In this document: positions 52,126 to 61,938 of the stretch, piece by piece
Layout: every line of letters starts with the position of its first letter
Position numbering within the stretch: the first letter of the stretch is position 1
Notes under the pieces: generated by a model
What the model was told of the DNA's origin: nothing
Databases searched by the model: none
Seen by the model: the letters and a program-made list of their open reading frames with translations, nothing else
Position numbers and translations under genes: made by a program
Source of the DNA: Paucidesulfovibrio gracilis DSM 16080
Lineage (GTDB): Bacteria; Desulfobacterota; Desulfovibrionia; Desulfovibrionales; Desulfovibrionaceae
NCBI RefSeq assembly: GCF_900167125.1
Contig: NZ_FUYC01000003.1
Coordinates: 186,001-250,000, forward strand
Direction of reading: 5' to 3'
DNA: 64,000 nt

Positions 52126-52974
52126 ATGCAGCATCAATGGACAATCGCAAGGGGCAGGGTTCTCGGACCCGCCCCTTTTTTTGTTGCCGGGATTGTCAAT
52201 GTGACGCCGGATTCTTTCTATGACGGAGGGGAGTGGGATGATCCCGCCGTGGCTGTTCGTCATGCGCAGTCACTCGCTGCCCAAGGGGCCGATATTTTGG
52301 ATATCGGCGGGGAGAGCACTCGGCCCGGCGCTGAATTGGTGGAGGCCGAAGCCGAATTGCAACGCGTGCTCCCTGTGGTGCGCGCCTTGAAAAGTGGCGC
52401 TGATTCCGATTCGTCCGGCCCTGTCATCTCCGTGGATACCAACAAGGCGGAAGTGGCCCGGCAGGTTTTGAAGGCGGGAGCCGATATCATCAATGATGTG
52501 TCAGCTTGTCGATTTGATCCTGCGTTAGTCGATGTCTTGGCGGAGTATCAACCCGGGTATGTGCTCATGCATTCGTCAGGGTTGCCGAGAGATATGCAGA
52601 AAAGGCCGCAATATCAGGATATCGTCTCTGAACTTTTGTCCTTTTTTGAGGGACGCCTCAAGGCGCTTCAACAGGCTGGACTTGATGAATCACGCATTGT
52701 TCTTGACCCGGGGATCGGATTCGGCAAAACATTGGAACATAATTTGACGTTGCTTCGTCAGATGCAACGGTTTTGCGAACTGGGATTCCCCGTCTATGTC
52801 GGACTGTCCAACAAATCCATGTTCGGGGATCTGCTGGGTCTCTCCGTGCGGGAAAGGGGAGAGGCCACTCGTGTGGCTACGGCACTTCTTGCCACTCGGG
52901 GAGTAGCGGTGCATCGCGTACATGAAGTGGCATTGGCACGAAACGCCCTAACCCTGGCTACGGCCATGATGTAA
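52126..52974 (+). CDS. folP: Dihydropteroate synthase
   Basis: The 282-residue enzyme condenses p-aminobenzoate with the pterin diphosphate in folate synthesis. It has GIVNVTPDSFYDGG, DILDIGGESTRPGAE, VISVDTNKAEVA, INDVSACRFDP and LDPGIGFGKTLEHN. The ATG at 52126 gives the normal N-terminus; the longer open frame from 51913 is inside ftsH. It follows ftsH by 19 bases. Confidence 0.95.
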   Translation: MQHQWTIARGRVLGPAPFFVAGIVNVTPDSFYDGGEWDDPAVAVRHAQSLAAQGADILDIGGESTRPGAELVEAEAELQRVLPVVRALKSGADSDSSGPVISVDTNKAEVARQVLKAGADIINDVSACRFDPALVDVLAEYQPGYVLMHSSGLPRDMQKRPQYQDIVSELLSFFEGRLKALQQAGLDESRIVLDPGIGFGKTLEHNLTLLRQMQRFCELGFPVYVGLSNKSMFGDLLGLSVRERGEATRVATALLATRGVAVHRVHEVALARNALTLATAMM

Positions 52975-52979
52975 TGTGA

Positions 52980-53729
52980 ATGGTTGAACTGCTTGGACTA
53001 CAAATCGCTTGGCGTGACATAATAGACATCGCCATTATTACGATTGTCTATTATCAGCTCATTCTTCTTGTCCGCGGCACTCGTGCCGTGGCAGTGATCT
53101 ATGGGCTTATGTTGCTGCTGGTGGTGTACTGGGTCTCGGACGAGTTGGGGCTTTTTACTCTGAACTGGCTGCTGACGAATTTTCTTGGTTCTTTTTTTCT
53201 GGTCATCATTATTTTGTTTAGGAACGATATTCGGAAGGCCTTGGCGCAGATCGGGGTTGGCCGGTTTTGGCGAAGAACCCCGGTGGAAGAGCAAAGCCTT
53301 AATGAAATCGTGCTTGCTGTCATGGCTATGGCCCGTCGGCGTTGTGGTGCCCTTATCGTCATGGAGCGCGGCGTTCCCCTCGGGGATATTATGGAGCGCG
53401 GCATTGAAGTGGATGCCCGCATTTCCAAAGAATTGCTCATGAGTATCTTTAAAACCGATACTCCCCTGCATGACGGCGCCGTGGTCATCCGGAACGGTCG
53501 AGTGGCGGCAGCTGCGTGTATTTTACCGCTGTCTTCCAAGTTTCGTGGGCAGACGGTTTTTGGCACGCGCCACCGGGCTGCGTTGGGAATCAGCGAGGAA
53601 GGCGATGCCGTTTCCGTGGTTGTTTCTGAGGAGACCGGAGATGTGTCCATCGCCATGAACGGCCGTCTGACCACCAGCCTGGATGAACTGCGTCTGCGCC
53701 GCGTACTCAAGAATGTTTTGGAGCGTTGA
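52980..53729 (+). CDS. cdaA: Diadenylate cyclase (c-di-AMP synthase)
   Basis: The 249-residue protein has three N-terminal membrane helices (within residues 1-80) and the DAC domain with the catalytic DGAVVI and the GTRHRAALG motif. It makes c-di-AMP from two ATP. It lies upstream of a YbbR (CdaR) gene and glmM, the classic cdaA-cdaR-glmM arrangement best known from Firmicutes and also found in some deltaproteobacteria. The five-base gap to folP and the three-base gap to the YbbR gene suggest one transcript. Confidence 0.94.
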   Translation: MVELLGLQIAWRDIIDIAIITIVYYQLILLVRGTRAVAVIYGLMLLLVVYWVSDELGLFTLNWLLTNFLGSFFLVIIILFRNDIRKALAQIGVGRFWRRTPVEEQSLNEIVLAVMAMARRRCGALIVMERGVPLGDIMERGIEVDARISKELLMSIFKTDTPLHDGAVVIRNGRVAAAACILPLSSKFRGQTVFGTRHRAALGISEEGDAVSVVVSEETGDVSIAMNGRLTTSLDELRLRRVLKNVLER

Positions 53730-53731
53730 TC

Positions 53732-54649
53732 ATGGCAATTCGTTGGCAAACCATGCTTGTGGCTTTTTTGCTTGCCGTTGCCACCTGGTACTTGGTGACC
53801 GGGCGTGAAAAAGTGGAAACCTGGCTGCCTTTGCCCGTAGAAATGACCAACAGTCCTGAAGGACTGGTCATTCAAAAAGGCATGGTTAAACGCATTGAGG
53901 TTCGGGTCCGCGGTCCCAAGGGGATGATCAGCACGCTGGATTTCAAGAAACTTGCCTATCCTTTGGATGTGAGCAGCTTGAAGGTCGGAGAGAATTTGAT
54001 TGATTTGGATGCCCGCAAGGTTCCGCTTTCCCGGGCGTATGAGGTGGTCCAGATCAAACCGGACAGGCTGATCTTGACAGTGGACCGTGAGGCCGTCAAA
54101 ACCGTTCCTGTCCATATTGAGTGGACCGGCGCCCCCAAGCTGCACCGGGACATGCAGGTGGACGACCTTCGCTCTGATCCGGAATTTGTGCAGTTACATG
54201 GCCCGGCCAGCGAGCTTCGCAAGTTGGACGTGGCTGAAGTGCGCATGGATACGGTTTTCGAGGACGATACCGCTCGAACCTGGACCGAGGACTTGCCGAT
54301 TCTTCTGCCGGACTCCGTCAAGGCGCAGCCGGGGCTGGTGCGTGTGAGTCTGGAGCTTGGGCCGAAAACCCAGCGGATTGTCGTCAAGATTCGAAGTATT
54401 GAGGCGGAGCCTCCCAGGGGGTTGACCGTTGAGGTGGCGGATAATCTTGTGACTCTGGAAATCGAAGGTCCGGTGGCCCTTTTCCGCAACGATCAGTTCC
54501 GTCGTGAGATCGCCGCATACCCCAAAATTGAGCCGGGCATGAAGCCCGGGAACCACGAATTGGAATATTGGGTCAGTCTTCCCCAGGGATGTCGGTTGGT
54601 AGGCAAGAAACCGGAAACACTTTCCGCTGTTGTCCGCCGTGTCGAATAA
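53732..54649 (+). CDS. YbbR-domain protein, CdaA regulator (CdaR)
   Basis: The 305-residue protein has one N-terminal membrane helix (MLVAFLLAVATWYLVTG, about residues 7-23) and extracytoplasmic repeats typical of YbbR domains (VQIKPDRLILTVDREAVKTVPVHIEWTG and PRGLTVEVADNLVTLEIEGP). CdaR modulates the diadenylate cyclase in Firmicutes. It starts three bases after the cdaA stop, which supports a functional pair. Three or so repeats are visible; exact boundaries are uncertain. Confidence 0.85.
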   Translation: MAIRWQTMLVAFLLAVATWYLVTGREKVETWLPLPVEMTNSPEGLVIQKGMVKRIEVRVRGPKGMISTLDFKKLAYPLDVSSLKVGENLIDLDARKVPLSRAYEVVQIKPDRLILTVDREAVKTVPVHIEWTGAPKLHRDMQVDDLRSDPEFVQLHGPASELRKLDVAEVRMDTVFEDDTARTWTEDLPILLPDSVKAQPGLVRVSLELGPKTQRIVVKIRSIEAEPPRGLTVEVADNLVTLEIEGPVALFRNDQFRREIAAYPKIEPGMKPGNHELEYWVSLPQGCRLVGKKPETLSAVVRRVE

Positions 54650-54673
54650 CATTGTTTTGGAGTTGCATCCTCG

Positions 54674-56026
54674 ATGAATCAAAAGCTTTTTGGAACAGAC
54701 GGCCTTCGAGGTCGGGTCAATATATTCCCCATGACTCCGGAAGTCGCTTTACGCCTTGGTTTGGCGGCAGGCCAATATTTCCGTAACGGCAGCAAACGGC
54801 ATAAAGTGCTTATCGGCAAGGATACGCGGCTTTCCGGATATGTTTTTGAAACCGCCTTGACGTCTGGTTTTTGTGCCACGGGGATGGATGTTCTTCTTGT
54901 CGGGCCGCTTCCGACTCCTGCGATTTCCTTTTTGACGCGGAATATGCGTGCAGATTTAGGCGTTGTTATCTCCGCTTCCCACAATCCTTTCAGCGACAAC
55001 GGGATCAAATTTTTCAACCGGGACGGATTCAAGTTACCGGACCAAGCTGAACAGGAAATCACGGATATGGTGCTTTCCGGCGATTCCAATTGGGATTTTC
55101 CGGCCGGGGAAGATATTGGTCGGGCGAAGCGCATTGTTGACGCTAATGGTCGTTATGTCGTGTTCTTAAAGAATACGTTTCCTCAGGATCGGACTTTGGA
55201 TGGCATGAAAATCGTGCTGGACTGCGCCAATGGAGCGGCCTACGGGGTGGCTCCTATGGTTTTGCGCGAGCTTGGCGCCGAGGTTGTCCCCCTTGCCTGC
55301 AAACCGAATGGACTGAATATCAATGAATGCTGCGGTTCGTTGCATCCGGAGCTGATCGCTCAAACCGTGGTTGAGCAAGGTGCTGATATCGGTCTGGCAT
55401 TGGATGGCGACGCGGACCGTCTTATTGTTGTGGATGAAAAGGGGAGTGTTCTTGATGGAGATCAGATCATGGCCCTTTGCGCACAAAATTTGTTGGACCG
55501 GGACGCATTGCCGGGAAATACGCTCGTTGCCACGGTCATGAGCAATATGGCACTGGAAATTTTTATGCAGGAACGCGGCGGACGGTTGCTCCGTACGCCC
55601 GTGGGCGATCGGCACGTGGTGGAGGCTATGCGGCGGGAAGGCGCAGTGCTGGGGGGAGAGCAGTCCGGACATTTGATTTTTCTGAACCACAGCACAACTG
55701 GCGATGGCCTCCTGGCGGGTTTGCAGCTGCTTCGCATCATGCAGGAAAAGGACCGCCCTTTGTCCGAGCTGGCGAATTTGTTGCAACCGTTGCCCCAGAT
55801 GTTGAAAAATGTTTGTGTGGAGCGCAAAATTCCATTTGATTCCGTTCCGGCAGTGGACAAGGCTGTCCGGGAGGCGGAAGGGGAATTGTGCGGCCGGGGG
55901 CGTGTGTTGCTTCGTTACTCCGGCACCGAATCACTGGCTCGTGTCATGGTCGAAGGGGATGAAGAGAGCAAGGTGGAAGCCTTGACCGAGCGTCTTTGCT
56001 GTGTGCTGCAGGAGCATTTGCGCTAA
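54674..56026 (+). CDS. glmM: Phosphoglucosamine mutase
   Basis: The 450-residue enzyme interconverts glucosamine-6- and glucosamine-1-phosphate for UDP-GlcNAc supply. It starts [12 protein letters not shown] and has the phosphoserine loop [18 protein letters not shown], the metal motif [15 protein letters not shown] and the phosphate-binding [12 protein letters not shown]. It completes the cdaA-cdaR-glmM trio; in Firmicutes GlmM interacts with CdaA. Confidence 0.96.
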   Translation: MNQKLFGTDGLRGRVNIFPMTPEVALRLGLAAGQYFRNGSKRHKVLIGKDTRLSGYVFETALTSGFCATGMDVLLVGPLPTPAISFLTRNMRADLGVVISASHNPFSDNGIKFFNRDGFKLPDQAEQEITDMVLSGDSNWDFPAGEDIGRAKRIVDANGRYVVFLKNTFPQDRTLDGMKIVLDCANGAAYGVAPMVLRELGAEVVPLACKPNGLNINECCGSLHPELIAQTVVEQGADIGLALDGDADRLIVVDEKGSVLDGDQIMALCAQNLLDRDALPGNTLVATVMSNMALEIFMQERGGRLLRTPVGDRHVVEAMRREGAVLGGEQSGHLIFLNHSTTGDGLLAGLQLLRIMQEKDRPLSELANLLQPLPQMLKNVCVERKIPFDSVPAVDKAVREAEGELCGRGRVLLRYSGTESLARVMVEGDEESKVEALTERLCCVLQEHLR

Positions 56027-56117
56027 TGTTCTTGCAATTTTATGATTTTTTGTCTTTCCTTCTTTTTTTGAGCAATGCTAATTGACCATCGTGCGAAGTC
56101 CAGGAAGAGGAGAAGCG

Positions 56118-56990
56118 ATGCAGATCAAAAAGGTCGTTATACCGGTCGCGGGGTGGGGAACACGCTCTCTGCCGGCCACGAAGAGCATCCCCAAAGAGAT
56201 GCTGCCTGTCTACCGTAAACCCGTGGTACAGTACATTGTCGAGGAAGGCATGGAAGCCGGACTCGAAGACGTTGTGTTTGTTACCAATCAGAATAAAAAG
56301 ATTATCGAAGATCATTTTGATCGCAGCTTTTTGCTGGAGAACTTGCTTGAACGGAGCGGCAAGACGCAGTTGCTTGAAGAGGTTCGCGCCGTGGCGGACA
56401 TGGTCAACGTTATTGCCGTGCGCCAGAAGGAGCAATTGGGTCTTGGACACGCCGTGCTTTGTGCGCGTGAGGTTTGCCGCAATGAGCCTTTTGCCGTCAT
56501 GTTGGGCGATGACATGGTTTTTGGCAAGGGAGCGGGCATCCGTCAACTCATCGAAGCGGCTGAGACGGAAAAAGCCGCTGTGGTCGGCGTGATCGAAGTC
56601 CCTGACGATCGGGTTCACAAGTATGGAATCATTCAGGGGGAAGAGTTCGCTCCTGGCATGTTCCGGGTTTCAAACCTTGTGGAAAAGCCGAGCCTTGAAG
56701 AAGCTCCGTCCCGGCTTGCGATCATTGGCCGATATGTCCTGTTGCCGGAAATCTTTGATATTCTTGAGCATCAATCCGCCGGCGTCGGTGGTGAAATTCA
56801 ACTGACCGATGCCTTGCAGGGGTTGGCCGACAACGGCAAGCTCATTGCTGTGAAACTCAAGGGACGGCGATTTGATGCCGGGGATTGGGTTGAATACCTG
56901 ACGGCGAATATCTATTTCGCATTGCAGGATGAAGCCCTGCATGAAGATATCTCTGCCCGCCTGCGGGAATTGCTGCCTCCTACCAAATAA
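56118..56990 (+). CDS. galU: UTP-glucose-1-phosphate uridylyltransferase
   Basis: The 290-residue enzyme makes UDP-glucose. It has the nucleotide-binding start VIPVAGWGTRSLPATKSIPKEMLPV, EQLGLGHAVLCA, LGDDMVFG, the VEKPSLEEAPS lysine and GEIQLTDALQ. An AGGAG site precedes ATG 56118, chosen over an earlier in-frame ATG at 56082. It follows glmM, together supplying sugar nucleotides. Confidence 0.95.
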   Translation: MQIKKVVIPVAGWGTRSLPATKSIPKEMLPVYRKPVVQYIVEEGMEAGLEDVVFVTNQNKKIIEDHFDRSFLLENLLERSGKTQLLEEVRAVADMVNVIAVRQKEQLGLGHAVLCAREVCRNEPFAVMLGDDMVFGKGAGIRQLIEAAETEKAAVVGVIEVPDDRVHKYGIIQGEEFAPGMFRVSNLVEKPSLEEAPSRLAIIGRYVLLPEIFDILEHQSAGVGGEIQLTDALQGLADNGKLIAVKLKGRRFDAGDWVEYLTANIYFALQDEALHEDISARLRELLPPTK

Positions 56991-57005
56991 AGATAGCAAA
57001 AACCG

Positions 57006-57031
57006 GCGGTGCCTCTGAAAAGGGGCACCGC
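57006..57031 (+). promoter_or_regulatory. Hairpin between galU and priA
   Basis: GCGGTGCC pairs with GGCACCGC around a ten-base loop, without a T-run. It ends seven bases before the priA ATG and contains AAGGGG, the only ribosome-site-like sequence there. It could limit priA translation or be an incomplete terminator. Confidence 0.4.
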
Positions 57032-57037
57032 AATTCT

Positions 57038-59392
57038 ATGCGACAATACTGGCGGATATTGCTCCCTACCCCACCGTATTCGGAACTCACATATGAGTTG
57101 CCGGAGTGGTTTCCTGCGTTGCAACCCGGGTGCCGCGTACTGGTTTCGGTCCGCCGCTCCCTGCGTGTGGGCGTGGCCGTGGGAAAAGAAGAGGAGCAAC
57201 CTGGGTTTACCACAAAGCCGATCCTTTGGGTGCTGGATAAGGCTCCGATTCTGGATGCCCCATATTTGGAACTGGTTCGCGAATTGGCTTGCCGCCAGAT
57301 GAGCGATGCCGGAGCCATTTTGCACCAACTGCTTCCAGCAGGATTGCGCTCGTCGGATTTTGTTTTCGCCATTGATGGAGCCGAGTTTCCCTCGCGTCTT
57401 CGCCCGCAGGCTGTCGCACGTATGACCGATTCGGAAGTGCGTCGGTTGCTGGCGCTGTGGGAAAATGGTTCCATGCGGTTGCATCTGAATCCCGCTCGAG
57501 AGGCTGAAGAAACGGTCGTACGGTTGATGGCGGATCCGCCATGGCCAGTTCGTCCGAATGCGGTGCAACAGCTCGCTTTGTTGGAGTACTTGCTGGAAAA
57601 TGGACAGACCACTCGTCAACGTTTAAACAAAGAACTTGGATCGAAAGTCGGTCCGGCCTTGCGCCGACTTACAACGTTGGGACTTGTTTGTACTGGGCGA
57701 CAGGAGGTCGGTGATGATCTCGTTGATCAGGCCTGTGTACCGGCTGCAGATGCCCCGGTGAACTCTCCGGAACAAAACCAAGCCTTGGAGCGGCTTTCCA
57801 AGGCATTGCGCTCCGATTGTGCGGAAACCGCTTTGCTCCATGGCGTAACCGGCAGCGGCAAGACCCATGTGTACCTCTCACTGGCGGAACAATGCTTAGC
57901 CTCGGGACGTTCCGTTCTTTTACTCGCTCCGGAAGTGGCTCTCGCGTGCGGTCTGTTTCGGGCAGTGCAGCAGCGTTTTCCAGGAAAACGTTGCTTACTT
58001 TACCATGGCTATCAGTCCCCGGGATCCCGGCGTGATGCATTTTTATCCGTGGCATCGGGAGAACCAACCCTGGTGGTTGGAACCCGTTCCGCTTTGTTTT
58101 TGCCAATTCGTGAGCCAGGTTTGATCGTCGTTGATGAAGAACATGACGAAAGTTTCAAGCAGGAAGAGCGCCTCGCGTACCAAGCCAAGGAAATCGCCTG
58201 GTTTCGGGCCAAGCAGGCCCATGGTTTATTGGTTCTTGGCTCGGCTACTCCCGATGTAAAGTCATATTATGCAGCCAGTCAGGGACATCTGCCCTTAATT
58301 CCCATGACACACCGCGTTGGCGGCGGTACGCCGCCGGATATTCGCCTGGTCAGCATCGCGGGGATGAAGAATGCGGATAATCCGTTGGCACCGGAGACCG
58401 TTGAAGCTTTGCGGGAAACAGTTTCAAACGGCGGACAGGCCATCGTCATGCTCAACCGGCGTGGCTATGCGCCCTTGATGTATTGTTTGGATTGTGAAGA
58501 AGTTATTCGGTGTCCGCATTGCCAGGTAGCCATGACGTTCCACAAAAGCCGAGAACGGCTGGTTTGTCATTATTGCGGCACGGCGTACCCCTATCCCATG
58601 CTTTGCATGAAATGTGGGGGCGGGAAGTTCCTGCCCATGGGCGAAGGGACCGAGCGCTTAGAAGAAAGCCTTGCCAAAGCCTTGCCTGAGGGGGTGGGGA
58701 TTTTGCGCATGGACCGGGATACCACACGTCGACAAGAGCGCATGGAAGAAATTTTGAGCGCTTTTTCGCGGGAAGAGGCCCAGGTGCTCGTAGGGACGCA
58801 GATGTTGTCCAAGGGACACCATTTTCCCAACGTCACGCTGGTCGTGGTAGTTGATGGTGATTTGGGCCTGAATTTACCGGATTATCGTTCTGCCGAACGA
58901 ACGTATCAATTGTTATTGCAAGTGGCGGGACGTGCCGGGCGAAGCACCTTGCCGGGTCGCGTCTTGGTGCAGACGCGCAATCCGGGACACCCGTTTTGGC
59001 AGCATGTTCTTGGCGCGGATTATTCCACGTTTTACCAACGGGAAATCGAACAACGGGAACGTTTCAGCTACCCACCTTTTGTTCGTTTGGGATTGATTCG
59101 GATGAGTATACCGGCTTGCGATGCCGAAGGCGAAGAACTGCCCGAAGATCCGAAACTGCTCATGAAGGCTGGCGATGCGTTGCAGGGCGCAGCCCGTCGA
59201 TGCGGAGTCAAAGCATTGGGACCGGCCCCGGCACCCTTGGCCATGCTGCGTGGACGCCGTCGATACAATTGCCTCCTCAAGGCCGGACAGTGGCCCGACA
59301 TTCGAAGTGTGTTTGCGGCCTTTTCCTCCTGGAATCCGGATCCTGCCAATATTCGGATGCGTCTGGATTTAGATCCCGTCAATATGCTGTGA
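57038..59392 (+). CDS. priA: Primosomal protein N' (replication restart helicase PriA)
   Basis: The 784-residue protein has a long N-terminal DNA-binding part, Walker A GVTGSGKTHVYL, the DEEH box VVDEEHDESFKQ and a zinc-binding insert (CLDCEEVIRCPHC, then CHYCGTAYPYPMLCMKC). The helicase C-terminal part carries LVGTQMLSKGHHFPNV and QVAGRAGRS. It reloads the replisome at stalled forks. The start has no separate ribosome site outside the upstream hairpin. Confidence 0.95.
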   Translation: MRQYWRILLPTPPYSELTYELPEWFPALQPGCRVLVSVRRSLRVGVAVGKEEEQPGFTTKPILWVLDKAPILDAPYLELVRELACRQMSDAGAILHQLLPAGLRSSDFVFAIDGAEFPSRLRPQAVARMTDSEVRRLLALWENGSMRLHLNPAREAEETVVRLMADPPWPVRPNAVQQLALLEYLLENGQTTRQRLNKELGSKVGPALRRLTTLGLVCTGRQEVGDDLVDQACVPAADAPVNSPEQNQALERLSKALRSDCAETALLHGVTGSGKTHVYLSLAEQCLASGRSVLLLAPEVALACGLFRAVQQRFPGKRCLLYHGYQSPGSRRDAFLSVASGEPTLVVGTRSALFLPIREPGLIVVDEEHDESFKQEERLAYQAKEIAWFRAKQAHGLLVLGSATPDVKSYYAASQGHLPLIPMTHRVGGGTPPDIRLVSIAGMKNADNPLAPETVEALRETVSNGGQAIVMLNRRGYAPLMYCLDCEEVIRCPHCQVAMTFHKSRERLVCHYCGTAYPYPMLCMKCGGGKFLPMGEGTERLEESLAKALPEGVGILRMDRDTTRRQERMEEILSAFSREEAQVLVGTQMLSKGHHFPNVTLVVVVDGDLGLNLPDYRSAERTYQLLLQVAGRAGRSTLPGRVLVQTRNPGHPFWQHVLGADYSTFYQREIEQRERFSYPPFVRLGLIRMSIPACDAEGEELPEDPKLLMKAGDALQGAARRCGVKALGPAPAPLAMLRGRRRYNCLLKAGQWPDIRSVFAAFSSWNPDPANIRMRLDLDPVNML

Positions 59393-59504
59393 TTTTTTGT
59401 TCGGGGCGTGTGCCTCGACAGTCGCGGTAAAGACAGCTAGTATTTGTGACCGTTACGACAGATATTTTGATCCCGACCCTATGAGCGCAGGAGTACGATT
59501 CGTT

Positions 59505-60050
59505 ATGATGAGGGTAGGCCGAGGCTTGAAGCGATGGTTGCCTTTTGGGGGCAGTGTCCTTGTGCTGGCTTTGTTGCTTTCAGGGGTTGCTTGGCCCGGA
59601 GATGTTCTGGCGCAACAAAAGGTGGGCTTTGTCAATCCTCAGCGGTTGATCGACGAGTCCGACATCGGTAGGACCGCGCAACAGGATCTTGCCAAGCTGG
59701 GGCAGGAGAAGGATCGCCAGATTCGTGACAGTGCCAAGAATATCAATGAACTCAAAGCCCGGCTTGCGGATGCGACGCTTTCTGACTCGGAGCAACGCAC
59801 TTTGGAGAGCAAACTTCAGATATTGTATGAACAGCATGATCGGTTGATCCAAAAGAGCAATGAAGACATTCAGTATGAGGAGGCCCGCTTGATTCAATTC
59901 ATCATGAAGCGCGCCGATGCAAGCTTGCGGCACATTGCGCAACAGCAAGGGTTTTCCCTGGTTCTGACCGATCCGGATATTGTGGGTTATATTGAAGATT
60001 CCGCTGACCTCACTGATCTTGTCATTCAAGACCTCAACCAACGGTATTGA
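59505..60050 (+). CDS. OmpH/Skp-family periplasmic chaperone
   Basis: The 181-residue protein has a signal peptide (LVLALLLSGVAWPGDVLAQQ, cleavage near residue 37). The mature region starts KVGFVNPQRLIDESDIGR and continues as a coiled-coil stretch, the Skp/OmpH pattern. Skp escorts outer membrane proteins across the periplasm. Two adjacent ATGs at 59505 and 59508 are possible; AGGAGT lies about 11 bases upstream. Its stop overlaps the start of the SH3 protein gene (TGATG). Confidence 0.8.
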   Translation: MMRVGRGLKRWLPFGGSVLVLALLLSGVAWPGDVLAQQKVGFVNPQRLIDESDIGRTAQQDLAKLGQEKDRQIRDSAKNINELKARLADATLSDSEQRTLESKLQILYEQHDRLIQKSNEDIQYEEARLIQFIMKRADASLRHIAQQQGFSLVLTDPDIVGYIEDSADLTDLVIQDLNQRY

Positions 60051-61507
60051 TGCTTACCATGCTGCAACGGATTATTATTTTTTTACTCGTCACGATGGTC
60101 TGGCTGGGAGGCGTCCCCGCATCGGCCGCAGCCGAGGGCTGGGGGCGCCTCATGACACCCAAAAGTCCCCTTAACCTGCGAGCGGGACGGGGACCATCCA
60201 GCAAGCGAATCACTACGTTCATGCCGGGCCGTCGAATCCGGGTCGATTTTGAAAAAAACGGTTGGGTGGCCGTATTTGAGCCGGACGTGAAGGAGCGAGA
60301 CATCTCCAAGGCCATAGGCTACGTCAAGGCGAGTTATTTGGTCCCCGTGGGTGACTGGGGTGAATATCGCACCCCACGGGGAATGCTTAACATTCGAAAA
60401 GGGCGTGGTCCTCGGACCGCGCATGTGCGGACGCTTCAACCAGGCGATCTGGTTAAGGTGGATTTTGAAAAAAATGGCTGGGTGGCCGTGTTTGAGGCCG
60501 AAGAAAAAGTGCGGTCGTTGGACCGGGCCATCGGCTACTCCAAGAGCAAATTCCTTTTTCCTGCGGATCCGGAACAAATTGAACGGGCACTTTCCGCAGG
60601 CAAGCCCGATGCCGGGAAAGGCGCTTCGGAGGTGGCAGTCCAATCCTCTTCCGTTTCAGCGGAAGCTGACCAGGAGGGGCATGAACCGTCCGCACCGTCC
60701 GAACAGGCCGTGACGGATCCTTCCTCGGCATCCCCCGCACATTGGGGACGGCTTGTGAAGGTTTCCAGAAGAGTGAATGTGCGAAAAAAGCGGACCGCGG
60801 CGTCCGAGCTGGTGGATACGCTGGAACCGGGACAGGCCGTGCGGGTGGATCTGCTTCGCAAAGGGTGGTACGCCGCTTTTGCCTTAGGAGAATCGCAACG
60901 GGATGAAGCCCACGCACTGGGGTTTATTTATTCGCCATTGCTGGAAAACGATCTGGATGCCCTGCCGGAGTTGGACCGGGAACGTGAATCTGTCCCTGCG
61001 CCGCAGCATAATGACATGGAAGCCGCGCCCATGAACCAGGTGCGGGGAACTGTGAGCAGTGAACCACCTGCAGAATTGCGTGAGTCCAGCTCCACCCCCG
61101 AGGCCCAGCAACCTCCACAGGCGCCGGAATCGCAAAGTATGGTCGTGGAACCGCCTGAAACATCGGAGCCGCACAAAGGCCCGATGCCGGTGGCCGATGA
61201 AACGCGACATGGATTTCATTTTAAGGTCATGGAGCGGATGGAGAGCCGTCAGGGGAGATATCCCCTCGATGTGTTGAAAGTTTTCCTCGATGTGACCGTG
61301 GTTCCCGGCAGTGAATCCCTGAGCGACTTTTGTCGAACACTTTGGAAGGAGCAATGGCGACAGGGAACCTTGATGCGTGTGGATGTGTATCTTCCCGGAA
61401 TGGATCTTAAGGATTTGTCATACGGTGAGGCGCTTTTTGATGGAAAAGGAATACGTCAGTTCTGGACTCGCGAGGCCGTTTTGTATGGAACTCGCTTTCA
61501 GCGCTGA
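60050..61507 (+). CDS. Exported protein with three SH3-like domains
   Basis: The 485-residue protein has a signal peptide (about residues 1-25) and three bacterial SH3 repeats, marked by PLNLRAGRGPSSKRITTF, GMLNIRKGRGPRTAHVRTL and RRVNVRKKRTAASELVDTL. The first two repeats share FEKNGWVAVFE. A Pro/Ser/Glu-rich linker precedes a C-terminal domain (DVLKVFLDVTVVPGSESL onward). Bacterial SH3 domains usually bind peptidoglycan or peptides. It is translationally coupled to the Skp-like gene. Confidence 0.8.
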   Translation: MLTMLQRIIIFLLVTMVWLGGVPASAAAEGWGRLMTPKSPLNLRAGRGPSSKRITTFMPGRRIRVDFEKNGWVAVFEPDVKERDISKAIGYVKASYLVPVGDWGEYRTPRGMLNIRKGRGPRTAHVRTLQPGDLVKVDFEKNGWVAVFEAEEKVRSLDRAIGYSKSKFLFPADPEQIERALSAGKPDAGKGASEVAVQSSSVSAEADQEGHEPSAPSEQAVTDPSSASPAHWGRLVKVSRRVNVRKKRTAASELVDTLEPGQAVRVDLLRKGWYAAFALGESQRDEAHALGFIYSPLLENDLDALPELDRERESVPAPQHNDMEAAPMNQVRGTVSSEPPAELRESSSTPEAQQPPQAPESQSMVVEPPETSEPHKGPMPVADETRHGFHFKVMERMESRQGRYPLDVLKVFLDVTVVPGSESLSDFCRTLWKEQWRQGTLMRVDVYLPGMDLKDLSYGEALFDGKGIRQFWTREAVLYGTRFQR

Positions 61508-61573
61508 CATTTGGAGCGAAATTCCGGTCGTCCAAAGGGATTTCGGCACACCTAACGAATGAGGGATGGGATA

Positions 61574-61903
61574 ATGCAGGAACCTGCTGAAAAGGCCACC
61601 GAGCTGTTTCGACTGATGAATCGGCATCGTCGCGATGTCTTTAAAGGATACCGCGATTTTACCGCTACAATTAAAAAGGACAGCACCATTGACAGCAAAA
61701 CGCAGAGCCTGATTCTCATTGCCTGCTCTATTCTGTCGCAGTGCGATATGTGTATTTCACTGCACGTGCAGAATGCGGCTTCGCATGGAGCCACGCGCGA
61801 TGAGATCATTGATGCGGCCCTGCTCTCAGTGGCCATGGGCGGTTCGCCCAAAATGATGTATATGAAATACGTCTACGACGAAGTGGACAAACTGTTCGAC
61901 TGA
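61574..61903 (+). CDS. Carboxymuconolactone decarboxylase/AhpD-like protein
   Basis: The 109-residue protein carries the family redox motif CDMCISLHVQNAASHGATRDEI (positions about 58-79), with the CxxC pair and following His, and FKGYRDFTATIKKDS at the start. Members are peroxidase partners or ring-opening enzymes; the CxxC suggests a thiol-disulfide role. I choose ATG 61574, with GAGGGA eight bases upstream; an ATG at 61559 is possible. A bidirectional terminator follows. Confidence 0.88.
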   Translation: MQEPAEKATELFRLMNRHRRDVFKGYRDFTATIKKDSTIDSKTQSLILIACSILSQCDMCISLHVQNAASHGATRDEIIDAALLSVAMGGSPKMMYMKYVYDEVDKLFD

Positions 61904-61909
61904 TTTAAA

Positions 61910-61938
61910 AATCCCGGGGGTGTCCTGCTCCCGGGATT
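61910..61938. terminator. Bidirectional terminator
   Basis: AATCCCGGG pairs with CCCGGGATT around an 11-base loop, between the convergent AhpD-like and tetratricopeptide genes. Confidence 0.75.
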
